DNA of 51,399 bases from Chlorobium sp. Its GTDB lineage: Bacteria > Bacteroidota > Chlorobiia > Chlorobiales > Chlorobiaceae. This document shows positions 1 through 9,295 of the stretch, in pieces. The position numbers and the translations under genes are program-made. Every line of letters starts with the position of its first letter. The stretch's first letter is position 1. Where the stretch lies: contig NZ_JAIOZR010000015.1 of NCBI RefSeq assembly GCF_021740465.1, forward strand, positions 1-51,399. Direction: 5' to 3'. The notes under the pieces were generated by a model, which was not told the origin of the DNA, ran no database searches, and worked only from the letters and a program-made list of their open reading frames with translations.

Positions 1-178
1 ACTGACTACTGACTACTGACTACTGACTACTGACTACTGACTACTGACTACTGACTACTGACTACTGACTACTGACTACTGACTACTGACTACTGACTAC
101 TGACTACTGACTACTGACTACTGACTACTGACTACCGGCTACTGACTACTGACTACTGACTACTGACTACCGGCTACC
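1..178. repeat. 7-bp tandem repeat array (ACTGACT unit)
   Basis: About 25 head-to-tail copies of a 7-base unit, ACTGACT, start at the first base, so the array continues beyond the left edge. Copies are nearly identical; a variant unit with CCGG appears near 133-139 and 168-174, and the array decays at about 178. Because 7 is not a multiple of 3, every frame on either strand meets a stop within a few codons, so it is not coding. It lies just past the 3' end of the Nudix gene. Its length and purity suggest slippage and copy-number variation between strains. Confidence 0.97.
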
Positions 179-182
179 GATT

Positions 183-689
183 TCACTGCATCGAGTCGAA
201 AAGCTCCGGAACCGCATCCGCATAGCCGTTCTCCCTGCGGGTTAAAAGATACTGCCTAAGAAATGGCGGGTAGAGCTCGAATTCGTGCAGATCCCTGAAC
301 GGAATCCACCGTACCTGAATGATCATCTGCTGGTCATCGCTGTACTCCGGGTCTCTGCCGGTTATCAGCTCACCTCCGGTCACCTCACAATAAAACCCGA
401 GCGAAACGGAATGATGTCGGCTGCCCGGGTCCAGCGAACCCGGAAAAGGATAGAGCAACTCCTTGATGAAAAGAAGAGGGCCGATGCTGCAGTCGAGACC
501 GGTCTCCTCCTTCATCTCTCTCATAAGCGCCTCATCAAGGGTTTCCCCGTGCTCCACTCCGCCACCGGGAAGAATCCAGTAACGGCCTGGAAGGGAAGGA
601 TCTTCAGGAGCGAAACTCTTGTGCTCGATAAGCAGCACCCGGTCATCCTGAACACAGATGGCACTGACTCTTAGAGTAACCTTCGACAT
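183..689 (-). CDS. Nudix hydrolase
   Basis: This 168-residue protein has a complete Nudix box (residues about 43-65: GGVEHGE, then REMKEETGL), the Mg2+-binding helix of enzymes that cleave nucleoside diphosphates linked to another group. The N-terminus (MSKVTLRVSAIC) begins a beta strand typical of the fold, which is why the ATG at 689 was preferred over a reading frame open further upstream to 1001; the upstream part overlaps bciB antisense and has no family resemblance. The substrate cannot be told from sequence. The gene is transcribed towards the tandem repeat and is divergent from bciB. Confidence 0.85.
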   Translation of the reverse strand: MSKVTLRVSAICVQDDRVLLIEHKSFAPEDPSLPGRYWILPGGGVEHGETLDEALMREMKEETGLDCSIGPLLFIKELLYPFPGSLDPGSRHHSVSLGFYCEVTGGELITGRDPEYSDDQQMIIQVRWIPFRDLHEFELYPPFLRQYLLTRRENGYADAVPELFDSMQ

Positions 690-867
690 AACCGGGTATA
701 AATAATATTTGCCAATTAACAATGAAAATCCGGGCACCAATGAACGAATAAGAGCCCGCTGTGCGTTCACAAGGCAATTCAATAAACAAAATAATCGGCG
801 CAGGGGAAAGCTATTCAGTTGCAGTCTCGACAGAGAATCCCTATTTTCCCCTTTATTTTTTTCCAGT

Positions 868-2133
868 ATGCCCTTCTCTTCTATGAATCCACCACCGAAA
901 CTTGAAAACCCGCAATTCAACGACCCGCTGTGCAGCCGTTGCGGGCTCTGCATGGGAAATGCCTGGCCTACCGGAGAAAGCCTTGAGAGCTGCGTGTTCA
1001 ATACCGGCTGGCTTGGAAAGCATGAAGAGAGAGTGTTCGGCAGAACAAGAAACGTTCAGAACGAAGATGAGCTCCGCTTCGGCATATCCCTCGACCGATT
1101 CAACGCGGTCATGAACAAACCGCTCGAAGGCGCCCAGTGGAGCGGTATCATAACCGCAATTTCAACAAAAGCCCTCCAGAGCGGACTTGTTGACGGGGTA
1201 GTAACGTTGCAGGGCAGCACGTTCCAGCCAAAAGCCGTCCTCGCCACATCTGCAGAAGAGATTCATGAAGCACGGGGAAACAAACCTGTACTCTCACCTG
1301 TGCTGCAGGCGTTGCATACTGCATGGAAAAAAAAGGTCAGAAAGCTCATGGTTGTGGGCGCGTCGTGTCATGTTCACGTATTGAGGGACTTTGCGGCAAC
1401 CCACCCCTATCTCAAGGATGTCGAACTGCACGTCGTGGGCATTCCCTGTACCGACAACCTCGAACCTGCACACCTCAAGTGGGTTTTCCGCCATATCAGC
1501 CGGTCACCGGATACCGTGATGAATTTCGAATTCATGCAGGATTACAAGGTGCACATCGTGCACTCGACCGGCAGAATCGAGAAAATCCCGTTTTTCAGCC
1601 TTCCGGCGGCAGTGCTTAAAGTAGGAGTTTTCTCGAACAGCTGCATGAGCTGTTTCGATTACATCAACAGCCTTGCCGATGTCACGGTAGGCTATTTCGG
1701 AGCGCCCTATACGCCGGATGGAAAACTGCAGTGGGTCATGCTGAGAACGGAAAAAGGAGAGAAACTGATCGACCTGGTACGAAGCGACCTGACCATTTCA
1801 CCTGAAACCGGCAGCGGTGACAGCTTCGGGGCCGTCAAGGCGTCAATACAGCCGACAATCGGCCCTATCCTGCAACCACACCTGCTGGGCGACCGTCGCT
1901 CGATGCCGGTTGTTTTCGGCAAACTGCTCAGTGCCCTCAAGGCAAGAAAAGGTCCCAGAGGTATCGAGTTCGCCAGGTATTCGATAGACATCCATGCCCT
2001 GCGAAACTACTTCTTCGTCCGGCACTACACCCCCCAGCGCCTCGATATCCTTGTGCCGGAACACATCCATCATCTGGTAAAACAGTATAACGTGAGCGAT
2101 TTCGATAATTTGCCCCCCTTTACCGGAAAATGA
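868..2133 (+). CDS. bciB: ferredoxin-dependent 3,8-divinyl chlorophyllide 8-vinyl reductase (BciB type, FrhB family)
   Basis: The protein (421 residues from 868, 416 from the ATG at 883) belongs to the F420-hydrogenase beta-subunit/BciB family: iron-sulfur flavoproteins that reduce the 8-vinyl group of divinyl (bacterio)chlorophyllide. An N-terminal cysteine cluster (C22, C25, C28, C42, in CSRCGLC) and later cysteines (SCHV, PCTDN, NSCMSCFDY) fit two 4Fe-4S clusters plus FAD. The frame is open from 709, but the residues before 868 look non-coding. F420 hydrogenase and hydroxymethyl-chlorophyll reductase are relatives; in a green sulfur bacterium the 8-vinyl reductase is the natural reading. 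It appears monocistronic. Confidence 0.8.
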   Translation: MPFSSMNPPPKLENPQFNDPLCSRCGLCMGNAWPTGESLESCVFNTGWLGKHEERVFGRTRNVQNEDELRFGISLDRFNAVMNKPLEGAQWSGIITAISTKALQSGLVDGVVTLQGSTFQPKAVLATSAEEIHEARGNKPVLSPVLQALHTAWKKKVRKLMVVGASCHVHVLRDFAATHPYLKDVELHVVGIPCTDNLEPAHLKWVFRHISRSPDTVMNFEFMQDYKVHIVHSTGRIEKIPFFSLPAAVLKVGVFSNSCMSCFDYINSLADVTVGYFGAPYTPDGKLQWVMLRTEKGEKLIDLVRSDLTISPETGSGDSFGAVKASIQPTIGPILQPHLLGDRRSMPVVFGKLLSALKARKGPRGIEFARYSIDIHALRNYFFVRHYTPQRLDILVPEHIHHLVKQYNVSDFDNLPPFTGK

Positions 2134-2372
2134 AAATTTGGATTTCCGGTTAGTAACAATTATTATATAACCATATAGTAGATCATTCATCGGAAACAGT
2201 TATTACTTATAAAAAAAACACAATAGTTGTTCTTTTTATGATATTTTAGTAACATAGAGTTTATTAAAAACCACACTTGTTCTTTTTTTGCATTGGCCCC
2301 TGCCGAAAAAGGCAGACCAGCTGATTTTCCAGTCAGTAATACACACACACATAACCTAACGGAGAAAACACA

Positions 2373-3425
2373 ATGAAAAAAATGCTCTCTCTTGCAGCCA
2401 TGTTTGCGGTGCTTGCCTACGCATCGCCTGCATCTGCAGAAGTCAAGTTCAGCGGCGACGCTTCGATCCGCCTCAGAGGCCAGTTCACGGATACCGAATG
2501 GCTGTGTATGGAAGATGATGAAGACGATCTCACCTTCGCCTACCGTGTACGCCTGAAAGCGGCCGCCGATATGGGCAGTGGCTACTTCTTCAAGGCCATG
2601 CTCACCACCGACAACACTGTTGGCGGCTGGACAATCCTGAACGACAACCTCGAAGACACCAACATCGAGTTCTCGAACTTCTACTTCGGCCGTATGATGG
2701 AGAACAGCCACTACATGATGGGCCGCCTTCCTCTCAACAGTGTCAACAACCCGATCTTCGACCTCGCCCTCTCGCCAGATGCTCCTCTCGACATTCCGGT
2801 GGCGACCGTCTTCATGGACCGCGTGCTGGGCCTGAACTACGGCACCAAGATCGGCGGCGGTGAACTCAACACAACTCTGGTTCTGCTCAACGAGGATTCC
2901 GATGACGACTCCGCGCTGGAAGGTGACGGCATGTTCAACGACGGCTACGCGCTGCACCTCAGCTACAAAACCAACATCGGCAAAGTGACCTTCGAGCCCC
3001 AGGCGCTGATCATGCTGACCGACGGCGACGGCATGTATAACGATATTACACCGCACACCTTCGGCGCTAACCTGACAGTTCCTGCCGGAGATGCAAAAAT
3101 CGGCGTCAGCGGCTTTTACACCGTCTGCGATGATGACATTGTAGACTACAGCGGCTACCTGTTACGCCTGAAAGGAGAAATCGGCGCCTTCACCGCATGG
3201 GTGGACTACAGCCACACCGATGACAATACTCCTGGCGCATTAACAACCGATTACGACAACTACTTCGTGTGGGCACAGTACAAGTACAATGTATACGAGT
3301 CGGCCATGGGTTCCTTCAGCCTCACCCCGACTGTCCGTTACTTGGCCTACAGCGATAATTTCTTAGGAGCAGACTACGACTACAGCAGACTTCGCACCGA
3401 GCTCATTGCAACGGTAACCTTCTAA
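2373..3425 (+). CDS. outer-membrane porin-like beta-barrel protein
   Basis: The 350-residue product starts with a classical signal peptide (MKKMLSLAAMFAVLAYASPASA, cleavage before EVKFSG). The rest alternates polar and aromatic residues as in transmembrane beta strands and ends with a terminal phenylalanine (TVTF), the usual outer-membrane barrel signature. It is rich in Asp and Tyr, with acidic turns such as EDDEDD. A good ribosome binding site (GGAG) lies 9 bases before ATG, and the gene is flanked by an AT-rich 240-bp upstream region and a strong terminator, so it is probably an abundantly expressed monocistronic porin. Its substrate is unknown. Confidence 0.75.
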   Translation: MKKMLSLAAMFAVLAYASPASAEVKFSGDASIRLRGQFTDTEWLCMEDDEDDLTFAYRVRLKAAADMGSGYFFKAMLTTDNTVGGWTILNDNLEDTNIEFSNFYFGRMMENSHYMMGRLPLNSVNNPIFDLALSPDAPLDIPVATVFMDRVLGLNYGTKIGGGELNTTLVLLNEDSDDDSALEGDGMFNDGYALHLSYKTNIGKVTFEPQALIMLTDGDGMYNDITPHTFGANLTVPAGDAKIGVSGFYTVCDDDIVDYSGYLLRLKGEIGAFTAWVDYSHTDDNTPGALTTDYDNYFVWAQYKYNVYESAMGSFSLTPTVRYLAYSDNFLGADYDYSRLRTELIATVTF

Positions 3426-3441
3426 ACGAAGCTTGCCTCTC

Positions 3442-3474
3442 AAAAAAGCCGCAGGCAACTGCGGCTTTTTTTTT
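3442..3474 (+). terminator. rho-independent terminator of the porin gene
   Basis: Perfect 7-bp stem GCCGCAG (3448-3454) / CTGCGGC (3459-3465) with a GCAA tetraloop, preceded by six A and followed by nine T. It begins 16 bases after the porin stop codon. Confidence 0.93.
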
Positions 3475-3681
3475 AACTCCCCCCGTCACAAAACGCTTTT
3501 CCGTCATAAAAAACGAAAAAGTGTGAAGAAGATCTGCAAGGTTCCGAAAAACGTGGTGCGTAAAAAGTTTGTAACAATTATTAATTACCGTTTTACCATC
3601 TTTTTTTTTCTGTAACTTTAATAAACAGGTTCCTTTCTCTCTGCACGCACTTGTCCTTGTAATTTTTAAACATTTCAAACC

Positions 3682-3939
3682 ATGGAAAAAGCAAAACTCC
3701 AGGAGTACTGGAAAATCAACCTCGGCTACCTGATCGGGCTGCTTGTCGCCTGGTTTCTGGTCTCCTACGGATTCGGCATCCTGCTTGCCGAACCGCTCAA
3801 CGCGATCCAGATAGGCGGTTTCAAACTCGGATTCTGGTTTGCCCAGCAGGGATCGATCTACATTTTTGTCCTGCTTATCTTCATCTATGTCGCCCTGATG
3901 AACAGCCTCGACAGAAAATTCGATGTCCGTGAGGAGTGA
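3682..3939 (+). CDS. DUF4212 small subunit of Na+/solute symporter
   Basis: This 85-residue protein has two hydrophobic helices (about residues 14-36 and 52-72) and the DUF4212 pattern (YWKINLGYL near the start, NSLDRKFDV at the end). Members of this family are encoded just before a large sodium:solute symporter subunit, as here (56-bp gap), and are thought to be its partner, often called the sodium/substrate symporter small subunit. Related pairs are linked to acetate or other small organic acid uptake, but the substrate cannot be assigned from sequence. Confidence 0.85.
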   Translation: MEKAKLQEYWKINLGYLIGLLVAWFLVSYGFGILLAEPLNAIQIGGFKLGFWFAQQGSIYIFVLLIFIYVALMNSLDRKFDVREE

Positions 3940-3994
3940 TGTACCTGCACCGTTTTCAGCTATTTTTTTTTCAACCTTAACAAGTATTACCACT

Positions 3995-5779
3995 ATGGAT
4001 GTACAAACGTGGACGTATATCATCGTAGGGGCTACGTTTCTGATCTATATCGCAATTGCGATATGGGCCAAAGCAGGCTCTACAAAAGAATTCTACGTTG
4101 CCGGCGCAGGCGTTCCGCCTATCATCAACGGCATGGCAACCGCTGCGGACTGGATGTCGGCAGCATCATTCATCTCGATGGCCGGTCTCATCTCCTTCAT
4201 GGGTTACGACGGTTCGGTTTACCTGATGGGCTGGACGGGCGGTTACGTACTACTCGCGCTTCTGCTCGCCCCCTATCTGAGAAAGTTCGGAAAGTTCACC
4301 GTTCCCGACTTCGTCGGTGACCGTTACTACTCAAACGTAGCGCGTACGGTGGCTGTTATCTGCGCAATCTTCGTTTCCTTCACCTATGTTGCAGGCCAGA
4401 TGCGCGGTGTCGGCGTGGTGTTCTCCCGCTTCCTCGAAGTCGATATCAACACCGGTATCCTGCTCGGCATGGGCATCGTCTTCTTCTATGCTGTACTCGG
4501 AGGCATGAAAGGCATCACCTACACCCAGGTTGCCCAGTACTGCGTGCTGATTTTCGCGTACATGGTTCCCGCCATCTTTCTCTCCATGATCATCGCCGGT
4601 ACACCCATCCCGCAGCTCGGCATGGGCGGCTCAGGCGCCGATGGAGTGTTCCTGCTCGACAAGCTCGACAACCTGCATGCCGAACTCGGTTTTGCAGCCT
4701 ATACTACCGGCTCAAAACCCATGATCGACGTGTTTGCGATCACCTTTGCCCTCATGGTCGGTACCGCCGGTCTTCCGCATGTTATCGTCCGCTTCTTCAC
4801 CGTACCGAGAGTCCGTGACGCACGCATCTCCGCCGGGTGGGCGCTTATCTTCATCGCCCTGCTCTACACCACGGCGCCGGCAATCGCAACCTTCGCCCGC
4901 CTGAACCTGATCCAGACCGTCAGCAACAACAGCTACACCGACATGCCCGGATGGTTCAAAAAGTGGGAAAAAACCGGTCTGCTTGCCTGGATGGACAAAA
5001 ACAACGACGGCAAAATCCAGTACACCGGCAAGAACGCCGGAGGCGGAGACCCTTTTGAAGGCAAAAAAGCTGAAATCACCAAGGAAAAAGGGCAGTACGG
5101 CCAGATGCTCATGTCCAACAAGCCCACGGACAACTCCAACGAGCTCTATATCGACAAGGACATCATGGTGCTTGCCAACCCGGAAATCGGCAACCTGCCG
5201 AACTGGGTGATCGCACTGGTGGCTGCAGGCGGTCTTGCCGCAGCGCTCTCGACGGCGGCAGGTCTCCTGCTGGTCATCTCGACCTCGGTTTCGCACGATC
5301 TGATCAAAAAGCAGATCAATCCGAACATCACCGAGAAAAGCGAACTGATGTTTGCCCGCATCGCGGTCGGCGTGGCCATCGTGATTGCCGGATACTTCGG
5401 CATCAACCCTCCGGGCTTCGTGGCTGAAGTGGTTGCCTTCGCCTTCGGTCTTGCCGCGGCGTCCTTCTTCCCGGTCATCATTCTCGGCATCTTCTCCAAG
5501 AGAATGAACAAGGAGGGTGCCATCTCCGGCATGCTCTCCGGCCTGATTTTCACTGCGGCCTACATCGTCTACTTCAAGTTCATCAGCCCCGACATGAACA
5601 AGCCTGAATTCTGGTGGTTCGGAGTCTCGCCGGAAGGCATCGGAACGGTCGGCATGCTGATCAACATTGCCGTGAGCTTTGTCGTTTCCCGCATCACCCC
5701 TGCACCTCCCCAGGAGATCCAGGAGCTGGTCGACAGCCTGAGATACCCCAAAGGAGCCGGAGAGGCATCGGCTCACTGA
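3995..5779 (+). CDS. sodium:solute symporter, large subunit (VC_2705-like SSS family)
   Basis: This 594-residue polytopic membrane protein of the SSS family carries typical motifs: FYVAGAGVPP and ATAADWMSAASFISMAG near the N-terminus and VGTAGLPHVIVRFFTVP mid-protein. The start at MDVQTWTYII matches the family; an open extension to 3923 overlaps the DUF4212 gene and looks spurious. A hydrophilic insert of roughly 80 residues (about 315-400) separates helices and contains an EF-hand-like loop from D334 (DKNNDGKIQ). It probably imports acetate or a similar organic acid with Na+, supplying carbon for mixotrophic growth; that role is inferred. Confidence 0.85.
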   Translation: MDVQTWTYIIVGATFLIYIAIAIWAKAGSTKEFYVAGAGVPPIINGMATAADWMSAASFISMAGLISFMGYDGSVYLMGWTGGYVLLALLLAPYLRKFGKFTVPDFVGDRYYSNVARTVAVICAIFVSFTYVAGQMRGVGVVFSRFLEVDINTGILLGMGIVFFYAVLGGMKGITYTQVAQYCVLIFAYMVPAIFLSMIIAGTPIPQLGMGGSGADGVFLLDKLDNLHAELGFAAYTTGSKPMIDVFAITFALMVGTAGLPHVIVRFFTVPRVRDARISAGWALIFIALLYTTAPAIATFARLNLIQTVSNNSYTDMPGWFKKWEKTGLLAWMDKNNDGKIQYTGKNAGGGDPFEGKKAEITKEKGQYGQMLMSNKPTDNSNELYIDKDIMVLANPEIGNLPNWVIALVAAGGLAAALSTAAGLLLVISTSVSHDLIKKQINPNITEKSELMFARIAVGVAIVIAGYFGINPPGFVAEVVAFAFGLAAASFFPVIILGIFSKRMNKEGAISGMLSGLIFTAAYIVYFKFISPDMNKPEFWWFGVSPEGIGTVGMLINIAVSFVVSRITPAPPQEIQELVDSLRYPKGAGEASAH

Positions 5780-5805
5780 GCGGTTTTCTCTATGGCATTG
5801 CAAAT

Positions 5806-5837
5806 AAAAAAGGCGCGGAACCAACCGCGCCTTTTTT
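5806..5837 (+). terminator. rho-independent terminator of the symporter operon
   Basis: Stem GGCGCGG (5812-5818) / CCGCGCC (5825-5831), loop AACCAA, with A-run before and T-run after (5832-5837). It lies 27 bases past the symporter stop; the uvrC start follows 37 bases later. Confidence 0.93.
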
Positions 5838-5873
5838 ATTGTTACCTTTTGCGAACAGGAAAAAGAACCGCCG

Positions 5874-7775
5874 ATGATGACAGAGCACCATAACCATACC
5901 CTGAACAAAACCGTAAAAAACGGCATCGCCGACAAGCTGGCGAACCTGCCCGCCTTGCCGGGAGTCTACCAGTTCCGGAACAGTTCCGGCAAGGTGATCT
6001 ATGTGGGCAAGGCAAAAAACCTGCGCAACAGGGTCCGTTCCTATTTCCGCGATTCCCGGCAGCTCTATGGAAAAACCCTTGTGATGGTCGGCCACATCGC
6101 CGACCTCGAAGTGATCATCACCTCGTCGGAAGTGGAAGCCCTCATCCTGGAAAACAACCTGATAAAGGAGCTCAGGCCGCGTTACAACGTCAACCTGAAG
6201 GACGACAAAACCTACCCCTATCTGGTCATCACCAACGAGCCGTTTCCACGGATATTCCTTACCCGTCAGCTCCGGCGCGACGGTTCGACATGGTTCGGTC
6301 CCTATACCGAAGCCGGCCAACTCCGTTCCATACTCGATCTCATCGGATCCATCTTTCCCGTGAGAAGCTGCAAACTCCGGTTGACCGAAGAGAATATAGC
6401 GGCAGGAAAATTCAGGGTCTGCCTCGACTACCACATCCATAAATGCAAAGGCCCCTGCGAAGGGCTCCAGCCGGAGAAGGAGTATCTGGAAATGATCGGG
6501 GAGATCGTCAGGCTGCTCAAAGGCAGGACTTCGGGCATGATCCGTTCGCTCACGGAGAAAATGCATGCACTGGCAGGCGAGCTGAAATTCGAAGCCGCTG
6601 CGGAGATCCGTTCCCAGCTTGAAAGCATGAAGCGCTATACCGAAAAACAGAAGGTAGTAAGCCTTGACGGTGTTGACCGTGACGTATTCGCGCTTGCCTC
6701 CGGGCAGGACGACGCCTGCGCGGTGATCTTTAAAATCCGCGAAGGAAAGCTGCTCGGCTCCCGACGCATCTACATGAACAACACCGGTGGGGAAACCGAA
6801 TCCACTCTTCTTTCGAAAGCCGCCGAAAAATACTATATCGAAACCATTGACGCAATTGCGGACGAAATCCTTTTCCAGCATCCGCTGCCCCCCGAAGAGG
6901 AGGAAGCCCTGAAAACGCTGTTGGCCGCAAAAAAACAGGACGAACAGGGACGAAAAACCGTCGTCCGGCTCGTGGTGCCGCAGATAGGAGAAAAAGCGCA
7001 TCTGCTCGACATGTGCCGGCGCAACGCCACCCACCATCTTGAGGAGTACCTCATCGAGAAGCAGAAACGAGGAGAAGCTGCACGCGAACATGGGGGAGTT
7101 CTCGATCTCGGAAAACAGCTGCGACTTGCGAGAATGCCTGAACGGATCGAATGCTTCGACAACTCCCATTTTCAGGGTACCGACTATGTCAGCTCCATGG
7201 TCTGCTTCGTCGGGGGTAAACCCAGAAAATCCGATTACCGGAAGTTCAGGCTCACTTCCGTTGCAGGCTCGGACGATTACGGCGCAATGCAGGAGGTACT
7301 GACGCGCAGGTACAGCGGTTCTCTCTGCGAAGAGCTGCCACTCCCCGATCTTGTTGTCGTCGACGGAGGAAAAGGGCAGGTCAATGTCGCATCTGCCGTA
7401 CTGACCCGGGCAGGTCTCGATATCCCGGTTATCGGACTGGCCAAACGTCTTGAAGAGATTTTCATGCCCCATGCCCGAGACCCCTTCAACCTGCCGAAAA
7501 CCTCTCCGGCACTGAAACTTCTGCAGCGGCTGCGTGACGAAGCCCACCGTTTTGCCGTAACCTACCACCGTCAACTCCGCCGGGAGAGAACCCTGCAGAC
7601 AGAACTCACCTCTATAGCCGGCATTGGTGAAAAAACGGCACAGAAATTGCTAAAACATTTTGGTTCCGTAGAACGTATCGCCTCGCTCCTGCCTGAAGAA
7701 CTGGAGGCAGCCGCGGGAAAAAGCGCAGCGAAAAAAATATACCTCTTCTATCATCCCCAGGAGCTCACGAGGTAA
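5874..7775 (+). CDS. uvrC: excinuclease ABC subunit C
   Basis: This is the nucleotide-excision repair nuclease that makes both incisions around damage bound by UvrA-UvrB. The 633-residue protein has the full order: N-terminal GIY-YIG nuclease (PGVYQF, IYVGKAKNLRNRV, about residues 22-55), a four-Cys-less middle, a UVR (UvrB-binding) helix near 200-240, the C-terminal RNase H-like endonuclease (CFDNSHFQG, VVVDGGKGQ), and a helix-hairpin-helix pair at the end (TSIAGIGEKTAQKLLKHFGS). Length is normal. Two ATGs stand in tandem at the start; either could be used. Confidence 0.97.
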   Translation: MMTEHHNHTLNKTVKNGIADKLANLPALPGVYQFRNSSGKVIYVGKAKNLRNRVRSYFRDSRQLYGKTLVMVGHIADLEVIITSSEVEALILENNLIKELRPRYNVNLKDDKTYPYLVITNEPFPRIFLTRQLRRDGSTWFGPYTEAGQLRSILDLIGSIFPVRSCKLRLTEENIAAGKFRVCLDYHIHKCKGPCEGLQPEKEYLEMIGEIVRLLKGRTSGMIRSLTEKMHALAGELKFEAAAEIRSQLESMKRYTEKQKVVSLDGVDRDVFALASGQDDACAVIFKIREGKLLGSRRIYMNNTGGETESTLLSKAAEKYYIETIDAIADEILFQHPLPPEEEEALKTLLAAKKQDEQGRKTVVRLVVPQIGEKAHLLDMCRRNATHHLEEYLIEKQKRGEAAREHGGVLDLGKQLRLARMPERIECFDNSHFQGTDYVSSMVCFVGGKPRKSDYRKFRLTSVAGSDDYGAMQEVLTRRYSGSLCEELPLPDLVVVDGGKGQVNVASAVLTRAGLDIPVIGLAKRLEEIFMPHARDPFNLPKTSPALKLLQRLRDEAHRFAVTYHRQLRRERTLQTELTSIAGIGEKTAQKLLKHFGSVERIASLLPEELEAAAGKSAAKKIYLFYHPQELTR

Positions 7776-7871
7776 AACGCCGGAACCCCGGCAAATGTTG
7801 TTCTTAATAAAATTCTGTTATATTTACCAAATGGTACGCCTGATGATAATTGAAACTCTTTCCGACTGTCT

Positions 7872-9269
7872 ATGAACCTGCCCGATTTTTTCGATGATGG
7901 CCGTCAAGATGCATCCGGGTTGTCACGTAAAGAGCCACCCGACCTTGACGATCTCGATTCAAGATACGATGCCGATGAGCTGATCGAGCTGATCATCCGG
8001 CTCAATGAGGACGGGTTTATTCAGGAATCGCTCACGGTTGCCCGACGCGTTGAACTCATCGCTCCATACAATTCCGAAACCTGGTTTCACCTTGGAAACT
8101 GCCTGACGCTCAACGGTGAGTTCAGCGAAGCTCTCGATGCTTTTCGCGAAGCGGTGCTTCTCAGTCCTGCCGATGGTGAAATGCAGCTGAACCTTGCCCT
8201 CGCTTATTTCAATACCGGCTGTTTCGACGAAGCGCTCGATATTTTCGAGGATGTGTTCGTGGATTCCTCGATAGAACGCGAGTTCCACTATTACCGTGGT
8301 ATCGTGCTCCAGAGGAAAGACAGGTTTGTCGAAGCGGAAATCGATTTCGAAAAAAGTCTTCGCATCGATCCCGCGTTTTCCGACGCATGGTACGAACTTG
8401 CCTACTGCAGGGATATTCTCGGCAAACTCGACGAGAGCGTCGAGTGTTACGATAAAGCGCTTGACGCCGACCCCTACAACATCAATGCCTGGTATAACCG
8501 TGGTCTTGTGCTCAGTAAACTGAAACGGTACGACGAGGCGCTCGAATCCTACGACCTTGCGCTGGCTATTGCCGACGACTTCAGTTCGGCATGGTACAAC
8601 CGCGCCAATGTGCTGGCAATTACCGGAAAAATAGAGGAGGCTGCCGAAAGCTATCTGAAAACCCTTGAATACGAGCCAGACGACATCAATGCCCTCTACA
8701 ATCTCGGTATAGCTTACGAAGAGCTCGAGGAGTACGGAGAGGCAACCGCTTTCTACCTGCGCTGTCTTGAGGTGAACAACGATTTTTCAGATGCATGGTT
8801 TGCGCTTGCCTGCTGTTATGAAGCCCTTGAACAGTATGAAGAGGCTGCCGTGTCGGTTGAGGAGGCACTGCGCATCCTGCCCGACAGTATCGAATTTCTT
8901 CTGCTGAAAGCCGAAATAGCCTACAATCTCAACAGGCTTGCCGAATCTCTGGAAACTTACCGGGAAATCATCCTTCTCGAGTCCGATAATTCCCAGATAT
9001 GGCTCGACTATGCCATGGTTCTGAGGGAAAACGGCGAATTCGGCGAATCCATCGATGCGCTCCAGCAGTCGCTGAAGCTGCAGCCATATTCGGCCGATGC
9101 CCACTTCGAAATCGCCGCGGCGTATTTCGCCATGGGAGACAAACTCAGTACGCTCAAGGCACTCAGCAAAGCATTCAAGATCGACCCTGATAAAAAGCAG
9201 CTTTTCCAGAGCACGTTCCCGGAACTCTACCAGCAGGATGCCGTAAGAAAAATGCTTGGTATTTCCTGA
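7872..9269 (+). CDS. tetratricopeptide repeat protein
   Basis: This 465-residue soluble protein is made almost wholly of about a dozen 34-residue TPR units (for example [43 protein letters not shown]). It has no signal peptide or membrane segment and an acidic N-terminus (DFFDDGRQD). Such proteins are scaffolds for protein-protein contacts; the partner is not evident. It ends 26 bases before aroE and may share its transcript. The repeat register is regular from about residue 50 to the end. Confidence 0.9.
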   Translation: MNLPDFFDDGRQDASGLSRKEPPDLDDLDSRYDADELIELIIRLNEDGFIQESLTVARRVELIAPYNSETWFHLGNCLTLNGEFSEALDAFREAVLLSPADGEMQLNLALAYFNTGCFDEALDIFEDVFVDSSIEREFHYYRGIVLQRKDRFVEAEIDFEKSLRIDPAFSDAWYELAYCRDILGKLDESVECYDKALDADPYNINAWYNRGLVLSKLKRYDEALESYDLALAIADDFSSAWYNRANVLAITGKIEEAAESYLKTLEYEPDDINALYNLGIAYEELEEYGEATAFYLRCLEVNNDFSDAWFALACCYEALEQYEEAAVSVEEALRILPDSIEFLLLKAEIAYNLNRLAESLETYREIILLESDNSQIWLDYAMVLRENGEFGESIDALQQSLKLQPYSADAHFEIAAAYFAMGDKLSTLKALSKAFKIDPDKKQLFQSTFPELYQQDAVRKMLGIS

Positions 9270-9295
9270 ACCCTCCGGACCGAACACCGCGCTGC

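Noticed and set aside
1-178. CRISPR array
   Set aside because: Unit is 7 bases with no spacers; it is a simple tandem repeat.
285-674. 129-residue plus-strand frame opposite the Nudix gene
   Set aside because: The minus strand has a perfect Nudix box; the plus frame has no domain.
709-867. N-terminal extension of BciB by 53 residues
   Set aside because: The residues look like translated leader (no family resemblance) and the ATG at 868 or 883 fits the family length.
2187-3056. 289-residue minus-strand frame across the porin gene
   Set aside because: Low-complexity Val/His/Glu composition typical of antisense of GC-rich genes; porin has signal peptide, start site and terminator.
4712-5935. 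407-residue open frame on the minus strand across the symporter gene
   Set aside because: Antisense shadow: biased composition rich in His, Arg, Asp and Gly, no domain, fully covered by a well-supported gene on the plus strand.
5790-7574. 594-residue open frame on the minus strand across uvrC
   Set aside because: Mirror of uvrC codon usage; no recognisable motif, and uvrC is certain.
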